Positions 34,239 to 43,333 of a stretch of DNA of 56,316 nucleotides are shown here, piece by piece. Source of the DNA: Candidatus Aminicenantota bacterium (GTDB taxonomy: Bacteria > Acidobacteriota > Aminicenantia > Aminicenantales > Aminicenantaceae); the NCBI GenBank assembly GCA_014727835.1, contig WJMT01000030.1:1-56316 (forward strand), read 5' to 3'. Each line of letters starts with the position of its first letter. Within the stretch, counting starts at the first letter, position 1. Below the pieces are notes generated by a model, which saw only the letters and a program-made list of their open reading frames with translations, was not told the DNA's origin and searched no databases. The position numbers and the translations under genes were made by a program.

Positions 34239-36908
34239 CTATTTCGCGTCGGCCCAGTTCACCCCCCAACCCAGGTGGACTTTCAGAGGAACTTTCATGG
34301 GGAAAACTTGTTCCATTTTGTCTTTCACAGTTTGTTCCATAATCTGTTGTTCTGAGTCAGGGACTTCAAACACCAGTTCATCATGGACTTGGAGAATGAT
34401 CTTGGAATTCCAATTGTTTGTCTGAATATCTTTCCACAGGTTGTTCATAGCTTTTTTTATCAGATCAGCTGCAGTTCCCTGTACAGGCGTGTTGAGAGCG
34501 ATTCGGTGTCCGGATTTCTGGATGGTCTTGTTTTTACTTTTTAATTCAGGAATGGGCCGTTTTCTGCCAAACAGGGTTTCAGAATAGCCTTTTTCTTTGG
34601 CCTCTCGGATGCATTTTTCATGGAATTCCTGCACTTTGGGATGTTTCTCAAAATAAAGGTCCATGAATTTTTTGGCCTCTGAAGTGGACGTTTCCAGCTG
34701 TTTGGCAAGGGAAAAGGCAGAAGTGCCGTATATGATGCTGAAGTTGATGATTTTGGCTCTCCTCCGGGATTCATCCCGGAAAAGCGTCGCTTCCTCCCCA
34801 AAAACTTTATGAGCGGTTTCCTGGTGGATATCCCGGTCATTCTCAAAGGTTTTGATCAGTTCCGGGTCTTCAGAAAGATGAGCCAGCACTCTCAATTCAA
34901 TTTGAGAATAATCAGCGGAAAGAAAAAGATTGCCTGAAGAGGGGACAAAAGATTTCCTGAACCGGGATCCCCATTCTCCCCGTACAGGAATGTTTTGGAG
35001 GTTCGGATTGCTGGAAGACAGGCGTCCTGTAGAGGCAATGGTCTGGTTGTAAGAAGTGTGGATGCGCCCGGTCTTTTGATTTATGAGTTTAGGGATGGCA
35101 TCAGCATAGGTGGATTTGAGCTTAGACAGCTGTCTGTATTCGAGCACGTCCTTTACAACGGGGTATTTGCCTGAAAGCTGCTGCAGCACAGAGAAGCTGG
35201 TGGAGTAGTGTCCTGTCTTTTTGGTCCTTTTTGTGGAAGGGAGGTTGAGTTTGTTGAACAGGATTTCTCCCAGCTGCTGGGGAGAATTGATATTGAATTC
35301 CTGACTGCATTGTTGAAAAATTTTCTTCTCTCGCTGGTTGATGCTTTCTTCCAGTTCTTCAGACAGGCTTTTCAGAACCTCAGGATCGACTTTGATCCCC
35401 CATATCTCCATATCTGTGAGCACTTGGATCAAAGGCTTTTCGATCTCCTGATAGAGAGGGAGGAGCTTTTTCTGTCTGACTTTGTTCATTAAAACAGAGC
35501 TGAGCTGGAGCGCGATATCTGCATCTTCACAGGCATAGGGCATTACTTTTTCAACCTCGACTTTGTCCAAGGTGACTTCCTGTTTACCCTTTCCGGCAAT
35601 GTCTTGATATGGCACGGTTTTGGTGTGGAGATGTTTCAGAGCAAGGGAATCCAAATTGTGTTTGCCCAGGTTTGGGTCGCAGAGATAGGATAGAACCATC
35701 GTGTCAATATCGATCCCTTTTAAAGGCGCCCCTTCTCTTTTGAGTACGATGCAGTCATATTTGATGTTTTGACCTGTCTTTTTTATATCAGGATCTGAAA
35801 AGATTCCCTTCAGCTTACTCAGTGCCTTATCAATAGGGATCTGTTCTGGAGCGCCTGGATAATCGTGTCTCAAAGGGAGATAAAAAGCCTGGAGGGGTTT
35901 TAATGAAAAAGAGATCCCGACTAAACGGGCTTCTGTGGGATGGGGGCTGTCTGTTTCTGTGTCCACAGAGACTTTCTTTTCCTTTTTGATTTCAGCGATC
36001 AATTCATTCAGGGCCTCCTCGTCAGTAATCAGAGAATAGTCTTTTTTAGGGGGGTTGACTTTTTCTGTATAGTCTGAGAGAAGCTTAGTGAACTCCAGTT
36101 CTTCAAGAATAGGGATCAACTGGTCATAGTCCGGCTCAGAAAGAGCAAAGTCTTCCAGATTGAATTGGATAGGGACCTCTGTGTTAATGGAGACCAGTTT
36201 TCGGCTGAGGTCAAGATCATCTTTGCTTTTTTTTATTTTTTCTTTGATCCGCGGATTTTTTATCTGTTCCGGATTGTTGATAAGATGGTCCAAAGAACCA
36301 TAGGCGCGCAGAAGCTTTTTAGCAGTTTTGGCTCCCACTCCTTTGACTCCTGGGATATTGTCTGAAGAGTCGCCCCATAGAGCCAGCAAATCTTTCACTT
36401 TTGAAGGAGGAACGCCAAAATGATTTTCTATAGATTCTTTATCCATATAACATTCTTTGGCCACATTGTAGATAATGACATCATCATTAACCAACTGATA
36501 TAAGTCTTTGTCATTGGAGACTATGATTGAGACAAGGTTTTCTCTCTCTGTTTTTTTGGCCAGGGCGCCAATGATATCATCTCCTTCATAGCCCTGTTTT
36601 TCAACCGCCTTTATATTGAATGCTTTGAGGAGTCTTTTCAACACTGGGAGCTGAGGGAGCAGATCCTCTGGCATGGGCTTTCGGTGAGCCTTGTAGTCGG
36701 GGAAAATTTCATGGCGAAAAGTGGGCCCTTTGGAATCAAAAGCGATCCCTATGTATTTGGGCTTTTCTTTATCTATGATTTTGCGGAGGGTCTGGATAAA
36801 TCCGTATATAGCATTGGTGGCAAAACCCTTGGAATTTGTGAGGTGACGGATGGCATAATAGGAGCGATAAAGAATAGAGTTTCCGTCTATTAGAATGATT
36901 TTATCCAT
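34239..36908 (-). CDS. polA: DNA polymerase I
   Basis: The protein of 889 residues is full length. The 5' nuclease domain (residues 1-300) has ILIDGNSILYRSYYAI, GYEGDDIIGALAKK and GDSSDNIPGVKGVGAKTA. The 3'-5' exonuclease keeps its carboxylates: VDTETDSP (D316, E318), NIKYDC and YACEDADIA. Proofreading therefore looks intact, unlike in many PolA proteins. The polymerase domain has TGRLSSSNPNLQNIPVR, FLSADYSQIELRVLAHLS, RRRAKIINFSIIYG and LQVHDELVFEV. It functions in Okazaki-fragment maturation and repair. Confidence 0.98.
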   Translation of the reverse strand: MDKIILIDGNSILYRSYYAIRHLTNSKGFATNAIYGFIQTLRKIIDKEKPKYIGIAFDSKGPTFRHEIFPDYKAHRKPMPEDLLPQLPVLKRLLKAFNIKAVEKQGYEGDDIIGALAKKTERENLVSIIVSNDKDLYQLVNDDVIIYNVAKECYMDKESIENHFGVPPSKVKDLLALWGDSSDNIPGVKGVGAKTAKKLLRAYGSLDHLINNPEQIKNPRIKEKIKKSKDDLDLSRKLVSINTEVPIQFNLEDFALSEPDYDQLIPILEELEFTKLLSDYTEKVNPPKKDYSLITDEEALNELIAEIKKEKKVSVDTETDSPHPTEARLVGISFSLKPLQAFYLPLRHDYPGAPEQIPIDKALSKLKGIFSDPDIKKTGQNIKYDCIVLKREGAPLKGIDIDTMVLSYLCDPNLGKHNLDSLALKHLHTKTVPYQDIAGKGKQEVTLDKVEVEKVMPYACEDADIALQLSSVLMNKVRQKKLLPLYQEIEKPLIQVLTDMEIWGIKVDPEVLKSLSEELEESINQREKKIFQQCSQEFNINSPQQLGEILFNKLNLPSTKRTKKTGHYSTSFSVLQQLSGKYPVVKDVLEYRQLSKLKSTYADAIPKLINQKTGRIHTSYNQTIASTGRLSSSNPNLQNIPVRGEWGSRFRKSFVPSSGNLFLSADYSQIELRVLAHLSEDPELIKTFENDRDIHQETAHKVFGEEATLFRDESRRRAKIINFSIIYGTSAFSLAKQLETSTSEAKKFMDLYFEKHPKVQEFHEKCIREAKEKGYSETLFGRKRPIPELKSKNKTIQKSGHRIALNTPVQGTAADLIKKAMNNLWKDIQTNNWNSKIILQVHDELVFEVPDSEQQIMEQTVKDKMEQVFPMKVPLKVHLGWGVNWADAK

Positions 36909-36950
36909 ATGAAATCATTTTAAAGGAAAAGGATTGAGATTAGCAAGAGA

Positions 36951-37202
36951 TCAGAGATGATCAAACTTTCCTTCAGAAAGTTCTTTGAGACATTCCTGAT
37001 GCTGTTGTTTTATCATCTGTTGGATTATTTGTTTTAAATCGGGTTGATTGAGATGGGCCGCATAAGATGTTTTTTGTGAAGACAAGATTTTTCCGGACTT
37101 GAAAATCACGGTCTCGATATAGTTGATTCCTATCCCTTTGTCTTCTGTTTGAACATGAAAGCTTTTTTGCTTTCGCTTGACTTCTGTATTGAGCCCAGCC
37201 AT
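36951..37202 (-). CDS. Small conserved protein of unknown function
   Basis: This 83-residue protein has MAGLNTEVKRKQKSFHVQTE, a beta-rich part (GINYIETVIFKSGKILSSQKTSY) and a helical end (LKQIIQQMIKQQHQECLKEL). I recall similar short proteins beginning MxGLNTxVxxxGxxFHVQTED in deltaproteobacteria and related groups, without assigned function. It has its own good promoter (37226-37253), divergent from the fatty-acid operon, and is followed by polA 42 bases later, so the two may be co-transcribed. Confidence 0.75.
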   Translation of the reverse strand: MAGLNTEVKRKQKSFHVQTEDKGIGINYIETVIFKSGKILSSQKTSYAAHLNQPDLKQIIQQMIKQQHQECLKELSEGKFDHL

Positions 37203-37225
37203 TTTGCTAAATTTTAACCACGATT

Positions 37226-37253
37226 ATTATACACGGATTCACTTAAATTTCAA
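37226..37253 (-). promoter_or_regulatory. Promoter of the 83-residue protein gene (and perhaps polA)
   Basis: Minus strand TTGAAA (37253-37248), spacer of 16, TATAAT (37231-37226), 23 bases before the ATG. Confidence 0.7.
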
Positions 37254-37278
37254 GCACTTAACCTCTGGGTCGTCTTTA

Positions 37279-37306
37279 TTGACAAACAAAGGTGAAATGT
37301 TATAAT
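37279..37306 (+). promoter_or_regulatory. Strong promoter of the yceD-rpmF-fatty-acid operon
   Basis: Perfect TTGACA (37279-37284), spacer of 16, perfect TATAAT (37301-37306), 28 bases before the yceD start. It is the best sigma-70-like promoter I see in the window and is divergent from the one at 37226-37253. Confidence 0.85.
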
Positions 37307-37334
37307 AGGATAACTTTTTTTGGGACATGATAAG

Positions 37335-37853
37335 ATGATTATTGATATTGACAGACTTCCTGCTGAAGGGCTTGAGATAAGCAGAGATTTTGAGTTCTTT
37401 AATTCTGAACTGGTGGAGGAAGAAGCCGTCTTTCTGCAACCTGTGCACACAGATTTTGTGATTAAAAGAGTTGGAGATGAAGTGTTGTTCAAAGGGAACC
37501 TCACCACCAAGATGAGCTTTATCTGCTGCCGATGCCTTTCTCCGTTTGAACTGAGTATCAATTCTGGTTTTGACCTGGTGTATTTGCCTGAGGAACTGGA
37601 TGAAGAAAAAGAAGAGCTTGCTCCAGAGGATCTGCAAAAAAATTTTTACACGAACCAGAAAATCAATATCAGAGGCATCATCTTAGAGCAGCTGAACCTG
37701 ACTTTTCCCGTCAGGCCTTTGTGTTCGGAGGATTGTCCGGGACTGTGTCCTGTGTGTGGGAAGAACATAAGGGATGAAGGCTGTTCCTGTGATCTGAGTC
37801 AAAATGACCCAAGGCTTAATAAGTTAAAAACACTTTTGAAAGATAATAGATAA
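37335..37853 (+). CDS. yceD: YceD/DUF177 family protein (23S rRNA accumulation)
   Basis: The protein is placed before rpmF, as in most bacteria, and shows the DUF177 pattern: EVLFKGNLTTKMSFICCRCLSPFE and the C-terminal CSEDCPGLCPVCGKNIRD with extra cysteines that may bind zinc. YceD is needed for normal 23S rRNA levels; its plant relative acts in chloroplast rRNA processing. The start at 37335 is preferred; the ATG eight bases earlier is out of frame and stops at once. The product has 172 residues and the stop abuts the rpmF ATG. Confidence 0.9.
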   Translation: MIIDIDRLPAEGLEISRDFEFFNSELVEEEAVFLQPVHTDFVIKRVGDEVLFKGNLTTKMSFICCRCLSPFELSINSGFDLVYLPEELDEEKEELAPEDLQKNFYTNQKINIRGIILEQLNLTFPVRPLCSEDCPGLCPVCGKNIRDEGCSCDLSQNDPRLNKLKTLLKDNR

Positions 37854-38036
37854 ATGGCTAATCCAAAAAGAAGACATTCTCATTCAAGAAAAAATAAGAG
37901 AAGGGCACATCATGCCCTTGATGTTCCGTCTCTTTCATTATGCCCCAATTGCGGGAACCCAAAGATGCCTCACAGGGCCTGTCCTGACTGTGGATACTAT
38001 AAAGAGCGTCAGGTTATTGAGGGAACTGAAGAGTAA
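37854..38036 (+). CDS. rpmF: 50S ribosomal protein bL32
   Basis: A 60-residue protein with the signature MANPKRRHSHSRKNKRRAHH and two CxxC pairs (CPNCG and CPDCG), the zinc-binding form. Its start directly follows the yceD stop, and the pair leads into plsX, a widely conserved order. Confidence 0.97.
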   Translation: MANPKRRHSHSRKNKRRAHHALDVPSLSLCPNCGNPKMPHRACPDCGYYKERQVIEGTEE

Positions 38037-38050
38037 CCGCAGGAGGTTCA

Positions 38051-39064
38051 ATGAGGGTCGCTGTTGATGTGATGGGAGGAGACTTGGGTCCTGGGGTTGC
38101 GGTTCAAGGCGCAGTGAGCGCATCCCGTGAATTTGGTTTGAGCGTCCTTTTAGTCGGAGCAGAAGATACCATAAAAAACGAGCTGAAAAGCTTAGAGCAT
38201 TCCACTGCCGATGTTGAAATCGTCAATGCTTCTGAATCTATCGGGATGGGAGAAGGGCTTCTTTCTTTCAGAAAAAAAAAGAAATCCTCTATTATTGTGG
38301 GATTAAAGCTTGTTAAACAGAAAAAAGCAGATGCTTTTGTCAGTGTCGGCAACACCGGTGCTGTGGTCTATTTGTCCCGCAGGGAATTAGGCGCTATTCA
38401 GGGCGTAGAAAGACCGGCCCTGGCATTGCTGGTCCCCACCTTACAGGGAGTGACTCTTCTCACTGATGTGGGAGCTAATGCCAACTGCAATGCGAATCAT
38501 CTGGTTCAGTTCGCTTTAATGGGGGAAGTGTTCATGAAAGCGGTTATGGGGGTTGAGAATCCCAGGATCGCGCTGATGAGTATCGGAGAAGAAAGAACCA
38601 AAGGGAATGACTTAACGAGAGAGGTCAATAAAAAGCTGCAGGGGTCCTCTCTGAATTTTATAGGCAATGTAGAGGGAAAAGACATCTATTCCGGAATCGC
38701 TGATGTGATTGTGAGCGATGGATTTACAGGAAATATCGCTTTAAAGACCAGCGAAGGCGTGGTCTCTAACTTTTCCAGAATGGCACGAACAGAGATCATG
38801 AAGAACATCTTTGTGAAGATCGGCTTTTTTCTGATGAAACGGCACTTGAAAAGATTTTTCAAAAAAGTGGATTATTCCGAATACGGAGGAGCCTACCTTC
38901 TCGGGATCAATGGTGTTTGTATTGTGGGGCATGGCCGGTCCAATCCGGTGGCCATAAAAAATGCCGTGAGGTTGGCCAAGGATTATGTCTCCGGGAGAGT
39001 GCAGGAAAAAATCCTTCAGCGGTTTGATCAATATCAAAATGTTTTGAACGGAGCCAAAGCATGA
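38051..39064 (+). CDS. plsX: Phosphate acyltransferase PlsX
   Basis: PlsX converts acyl-ACP to acyl-phosphate, the first step of phospholipid synthesis by the PlsX/PlsY route. Motifs: MRVAVDVMGGDLGPGVAVQG, AFVSVGNTGAVVYLSRRELG, LLTDVGANANC, VSDGFTGNIALKTSEGV and YGGAYLLGINGVCIVGHG. The length of 337 residues is normal. It overlaps fabG by four bases; in many genomes fabH and fabD stand between these two genes, but not here. Confidence 0.96.
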   Translation: MRVAVDVMGGDLGPGVAVQGAVSASREFGLSVLLVGAEDTIKNELKSLEHSTADVEIVNASESIGMGEGLLSFRKKKKSSIIVGLKLVKQKKADAFVSVGNTGAVVYLSRRELGAIQGVERPALALLVPTLQGVTLLTDVGANANCNANHLVQFALMGEVFMKAVMGVENPRIALMSIGEERTKGNDLTREVNKKLQGSSLNFIGNVEGKDIYSGIADVIVSDGFTGNIALKTSEGVVSNFSRMARTEIMKNIFVKIGFFLMKRHLKRFFKKVDYSEYGGAYLLGINGVCIVGHGRSNPVAIKNAVRLAKDYVSGRVQEKILQRFDQYQNVLNGAKA

Positions 39065-39804
39065 CGCAATTCAAAGACAGAGTCGCGGTGGTGACAGGAG
39101 CCTCTCAAGGGATTGGAAAAGCCATGGCTTTGGACCTTTCCAAAAACGGAGCAGCCGTGGCTGTTATTGATGTGCAAAAAGACAAAGCCGAAGAATTGGT
39201 CCGTAAGATCACGGATAACACAGGCAAGGCTTCATTGTATGCTGTGGATGTGTCTCAAACAGACCAGGTAGACCGGACTGTAGAGGACATCATCAAAGAG
39301 TTTGGGAAGGTGGATTTTCTGATTAATAATGCAGGCATCACCAGAGACAGTTTGATGATGCGGATGAGAGAAAAGGATTGGGATTTGGTGTTGGCAGTCA
39401 ATCTGAAAGGAGTGTTTAACTTTTCAAAAGCCGTAATCCGCTCCATGGCCAGAAACAGATTCGGACGAATTGTGAACATTTCTTCTGTGGTTGGATTGAT
39501 GGGAAACGCAGGGCAAAGCAATTATTCCGCTTCAAAAGCAGGAGTTTTAGGGCTCACCAAGTCTTTGGCAAGAGAAGTGGCGTCCAGGAACATCACGGTT
39601 AATGCCATTGCTCCTGGATACATACAGACCCCTATGACCGAGGCCCTTCCAGAATCAGTTAAAGAAAAATTTATTGAGATCATTCCTATGAAGCGATTTG
39701 GAAAACCAGAAGAAATCGCAAACGCGGTTCGGTTCTTGCTTTCGGATGAAGCATCCTATATAACAGGAGAGGTGATCAATGTTAATGGCGGGATGCTTAT
39801 GTAA
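39061..39804 (+). CDS. fabG: 3-oxoacyl-[acyl-carrier-protein] reductase
   Basis: A short-chain dehydrogenase that reduces beta-ketoacyl-ACP with NADPH. TGASQGIGKAMA is the cofactor loop, NNAG is at DFLINNAGITRDSLMMRM, and the catalytic Ser-Tyr-Lys appears as NISSVVGLMGNAGQSNYSASKAG. The C-terminal YITGEVINVNGGMLM is typical of FabG. The length is 247 residues. The operon position between plsX and acpP supports FabG over other dehydrogenases. Confidence 0.95.
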   Translation: MTQFKDRVAVVTGASQGIGKAMALDLSKNGAAVAVIDVQKDKAEELVRKITDNTGKASLYAVDVSQTDQVDRTVEDIIKEFGKVDFLINNAGITRDSLMMRMREKDWDLVLAVNLKGVFNFSKAVIRSMARNRFGRIVNISSVVGLMGNAGQSNYSASKAGVLGLTKSLAREVASRNITVNAIAPGYIQTPMTEALPESVKEKFIEIIPMKRFGKPEEIANAVRFLLSDEASYITGEVINVNGGMLM

Positions 39805-39842
39805 GAGGGAATTTAATAACAAATCATTATTAGGAGGGAAGG

Positions 39843-40085
39843 ATGAAGAGAGAAGAGTTGCTAGGAAAAGTCAAGGAAATTGTTTCAGACAAACTCAGCA
39901 TCAGTGAAGACCAGGTGACAGAAGACGCTTCTTTTATTGATGATCTAGGAGCGGATTCTCTGGATACCGTGGAATTAATCATGGCACTGGAAGATGAGTT
40001 TGAATTAGACATTCCTGATGAAGAAGCGGAAAAGCTGGATACCGTGGGCAAAGCCATTGATTATGTCTTAGAAAAAGTCAAATAA
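39843..40085 (+). CDS. acpP: Acyl carrier protein
   Basis: An acidic 80-residue protein with the phosphopantetheine site [10 protein letters not shown] (Ser39). The flanking helices ([30 protein letters not shown]) match AcpP exactly in pattern. The start has an AGGAGGGA site. Confidence 0.98.
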   Translation: MKREELLGKVKEIVSDKLSISEDQVTEDASFIDDLGADSLDTVELIMALEDEFELDIPDEEAEKLDTVGKAIDYVLEKVK

Positions 40086-40122
40086 AAACAGCAAATATAA
40101 AGAATCCCTTTTTTAAGTGATC

Positions 40123-41370
40123 ATGACTGAACCTAGACGTGTGGTCGTTACAGGTATTGGTATTGTCTCCCCATTGGGCATTGAAGTTGAGAAGAACTGG
40201 GAATCACTGATATCCGGCCGTTCCGGGATCGCACGGATATCAAAATTTGATCCCGGTGATTTCACCAGCCAAATCGCAGGTGAGGTGCAGGACTTCGATC
40301 CCTTCGAATTTGTTGAAAAAAGGGAGTCCAGGAAAATGGATCCTTTCATTCAATATGCTGTGGCTGCTGCCGAATTGTCCATCAAGGACTCAGGGATTGA
40401 CAGGTCTTTACTCCAAGGAGACCGGACAGGAGTGTATGTGGGTTCGGGAATCGGAGGTATCGGGACCATAGAAAAAAACCATGAGACTTTGATGCGCAAA
40501 GGACCCAAAAGGGTTTCTCCGTTTTTTCTGGTTTCCACTGTGATCAATGAGGCCTCTGGACAGATCTCCATCCGAACCAAATCAGGAGGTCCCAATTTGG
40601 CCAATGCCACGGCATGCTCAACCGGCACTCATGCCATAGGAGACTCTTTTCAGATCATTGCCCGGGGAGATGCAGATCTTATGTTGGCTGGAGGAAGCGA
40701 AGCCCCCATAACTCCATTGGGATTAGCGGGTTTTTGTTCCATGAGAGCGCTCTCTACCAGAAACGAGGCTCCGGAAAAAGCCTCTCGTCCGTTTGACAAG
40801 GAGAGAGACGGGTTTGTCATTGCAGAAGGAGCCGTGATACTGCTGCTCGAAGAACTGGATTCCGCTTTGAGACGGAACGCAGAGATTTATGCAGAGATCA
40901 TTGGTTATGGGATCAGTGGAGATGCCTTTCACGTTTCAGCCCCTTGTCCGGATGGAGAAGGTGCCTTCCAGTCCATGAAAAGAGCCATCCACAATGCAGG
41001 CCTCAGCCCTTCTGAGATCGGTTACATCAACGCACACGGGACTTCCACTCCCTGGAATGATAAAATTGAGACCCTTGCGATCAAAAGACTGTTCCAAGAT
41101 CACGCAGCTCAGATTCCCATCAGTTCTACCAAGTGTGTAACCGGACATATGCTGGGAGCTGCGGGAGGATTTGAAGCCGCAGCTGCTGCTCTGGCTCTGA
41201 AAAAACAGCTCATCCCACCCACCGTTAATTTGGAAAACCCGGATCCTGAGTGTGACCTGGATTATGTTCCCAATGAAGCAAGATCTGTAGATGTCACCTA
41301 TGCTTTATCCAATTCTTTTGGTTTTGGTGGCACTAACGGGACCCTGCTCTTGAAAAAGTTTCAGGAATAG
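40123..41370 (+). CDS. fabF: Beta-ketoacyl-ACP synthase II
   Basis: FabF condenses malonyl-ACP with acyl-ACP. The Cys-His-His triad is visible: NATACSTGTHAIG (Cys), INAHGTSTPWNDKIE (His) and KCVTGHMLGAAGGFE (His). The end NSFGFGGTNGTLLLKKF is typical. I use the ATG at 40123; a GTG six bases earlier is possible, and neither has a strong ribosome site. The length is about 415 residues. It ends the operon; no terminator is evident in 41371-41490. Confidence 0.96.
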   Translation: MTEPRRVVVTGIGIVSPLGIEVEKNWESLISGRSGIARISKFDPGDFTSQIAGEVQDFDPFEFVEKRESRKMDPFIQYAVAAAELSIKDSGIDRSLLQGDRTGVYVGSGIGGIGTIEKNHETLMRKGPKRVSPFFLVSTVINEASGQISIRTKSGGPNLANATACSTGTHAIGDSFQIIARGDADLMLAGGSEAPITPLGLAGFCSMRALSTRNEAPEKASRPFDKERDGFVIAEGAVILLLEELDSALRRNAEIYAEIIGYGISGDAFHVSAPCPDGEGAFQSMKRAIHNAGLSPSEIGYINAHGTSTPWNDKIETLAIKRLFQDHAAQIPISSTKCVTGHMLGAAGGFEAAAAALALKKQLIPPTVNLENPDPECDLDYVPNEARSVDVTYALSNSFGFGGTNGTLLLKKFQE

Positions 41371-41490
41371 AGCCCGGATTTTGCAGAGATTTATATATGT
41401 GATTGACCTTTAACCCAACCTTTTATATCATCAAATGTACCGGCCTTGATAAACAAATCGGGGCGGCTGAGGCGGTTTCTAATCATTTTT

Positions 41491-41496
41491 TATAAT
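41491..41496 (+). promoter_or_regulatory. Possible etfB -10 box
   Basis: A perfect TATAAT 35 bases before the etfB start, but I find no convincing -35 at the proper distance. Confidence 0.35.
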
Positions 41497-41530
41497 AGGT
41501 TCATATAAGAAGTCTTTAAGGAGGTCATCA

Positions 41531-42313
41531 ATGAATATTCTTGTTTTTGTGAAAAGGGTTCCGGACTCGGAATCCAAAATCAAAATCGATCATGACAAAA
41601 ACCAGATTGACAAGCATGGATTGAATTTTGTCATGAATCCCTATGATGAGTATGCGATGGAAGAGGCGCTCCAGATAAAAGAAGCCCAAGGAGGGACTGT
41701 CCAGGCCATATCAGTGGGCCCGGAGGAATCCATGGCCACTCTCAAAAAAGCTTTAGCCATGGGTGCAGATGAAGCGTTGTTGATCAAAGATGATGCTGAA
41801 GAGACCTATGACGGGCTGAGACAGGCAACCATCATTGCTCAGGCAGTGAAGGAAAAATTCTCTGACTATGACTTGCTTCTTTTTGGAAAGCAGTCCATTG
41901 ATACAGACAATTCACAGGTACCCACCATGGTGGCGGCCTTGTTGGGGCTGCCTCAAGTCAACGTGGTCACCAAACTTGAAATTGAAGAAGGATCTGGAAC
42001 CGCAGTCAGAGAGATCGAAGGAGCTGCAGAAAAAGTCCAGTTTTCACTTCCTGCAGTGATCAGCGCGCAGAAAGGTCTCAATGAACCCCGGTATGAAACC
42101 CTAAAAGGAATCATGGCTGCAAAGAGAAAAGAGGTGCCGGTGATTTCCTTAGAGGATATCGGGATTGAGAACGCCTCATTAAAGCCCAAGCTCAAGCTGG
42201 TGAAGTTGGCTCCTCCTCCCACCAAGCAGGCAGGGAAAAAAATCGAAGAAGAGGCCGAAGAAGCGGCCAGGCAATTGGTTGAATTTTTGCATCAAGAAGC
42301 CAAGATAATTTAG
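41531..42313 (+). CDS. etfB: Electron transfer flavoprotein beta subunit
   Basis: EtfB opens MNILVFVKRVPDSESKIKID and has NPYDEYAMEEALQI, ISVGPEESMATLKKALAMGADEALL and SIDTDNSQVPTMVAALLGLPQVNVV, all family segments (quoted in parts). It binds AMP or, in bifurcating types, a second FAD. The C-terminal arm (residues 225-260) is a charged helix. The dimer with EtfA carries electrons between acyl-CoA or other flavoenzyme dehydrogenases and a membrane or ferredoxin acceptor. AAGGAGG precedes the start. Confidence 0.95.
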   Translation: MNILVFVKRVPDSESKIKIDHDKNQIDKHGLNFVMNPYDEYAMEEALQIKEAQGGTVQAISVGPEESMATLKKALAMGADEALLIKDDAEETYDGLRQATIIAQAVKEKFSDYDLLLFGKQSIDTDNSQVPTMVAALLGLPQVNVVTKLEIEEGSGTAVREIEGAAEKVQFSLPAVISAQKGLNEPRYETLKGIMAAKRKEVPVISLEDIGIENASLKPKLKLVKLAPPPTKQAGKKIEEEAEEAARQLVEFLHQEAKII

Positions 42314-42322
42314 GAGATCATC

Positions 42323-43297
42323 ATGATATTGACTTATATGGAAATTCGAGATTCCAAGATAAAAAAAGCATCATTAGAAGCGCTGTCTGAGGCAAAAAGA
42401 AGGGCGGATGACCTAAATGTGAAATGTGGGGCTGTTCTGATCGGCGAAGGCCTGAAGGCACTCACTGAAGACGTCTTTAAATATGGAGCTTCTCAGGCCT
42501 TTCTGATTGAGAATCCTTCTTTGGGCTTCTACGGGCCCTCTCTTTATGCCACCATTTTATCAGATTTGGCGGCGGAGGTGAGTCCCCGAGCTCTGTTCTT
42601 TTCAGCCACGGCCATGGGAAAAGACTTGGCCCCCAGAGTTGCTGCGAAACTCGGAGTTGGGATTGCCACAGACTGCACCCAGACCTCTGTCAGCGACAGG
42701 CAGCTGGAAGTGGTGCGCCCCATATTTGCCGGGAAAGCGTTTGCTTCATTCCGGTTTTCATCAGAACCTCAGATTGCGTCTTTGAGGCCAAATGTGTTTC
42801 CCCTGCTGGATCCAGTCTCTGAACAAGGAGAAGTTATTAGAAAAGAGGCAGAAGTATCACCGGATCAGGCCCAGGACCAGGTGGTTGAGGTTATTAAAGG
42901 CGAAGGCGCTGAGATTGATGTGACAGAAGCAGACATTGTTGTTGCCGGGGGAAGAGGAATGAAGGAGCCTGATAATTTTAGTTTATTAAAGGAGATCATC
43001 GCACTTCTTCCCAATGCAGCTCTGGGCAGTTCCCGATCCGCAGTGGATGCGGGATGGGTGGACCATCAGCACCAGGTCGGACAGACAGGAAAAACGGTTT
43101 CTCCCAACCTATATATTGCAGTGGGCATTTCTGGAGCTATTCAGCATCTTGCGGGCATGTCTTCCTCTAAATATATTGTGGCCATCAACAAGGATCCGGA
43201 TGCCGGCATTTTTAAGGTGGCTGATTTTGGGGTGGTGGGAGATCTGTTTGATGTGGTCCCTGCCCTTAAGAAAGAGCTAGAAATATTTAAAGAATAA
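42323..43297 (+). CDS. etfA: Electron transfer flavoprotein alpha subunit
   Basis: The C-terminal FAD domain is plain: ADIVVAGGRGMKEPDNFSLL, GSSRSAVDAGWVDHQHQVGQTG, ISPN-like VSPNLYIAVGISGAIQHLAGM and AINKDPDAGIFKVADFGVVGD (quoted in parts). The N-terminal half resembles EtfB. The length of 324 residues is normal. It follows etfB by nine bases. No acyl-CoA dehydrogenase, Fix or lactate dehydrogenase partner lies next to it in this window. Confidence 0.95.
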   Translation: MILTYMEIRDSKIKKASLEALSEAKRRADDLNVKCGAVLIGEGLKALTEDVFKYGASQAFLIENPSLGFYGPSLYATILSDLAAEVSPRALFFSATAMGKDLAPRVAAKLGVGIATDCTQTSVSDRQLEVVRPIFAGKAFASFRFSSEPQIASLRPNVFPLLDPVSEQGEVIRKEAEVSPDQAQDQVVEVIKGEGAEIDVTEADIVVAGGRGMKEPDNFSLLKEIIALLPNAALGSSRSAVDAGWVDHQHQVGQTGKTVSPNLYIAVGISGAIQHLAGMSSSKYIVAINKDPDAGIFKVADFGVVGDLFDVVPALKKELEIFKE

Positions 43298-43333
43298 CAA
43301 TTGTCTCAGGATTTGATTTAAGGAGAGTTTGAT

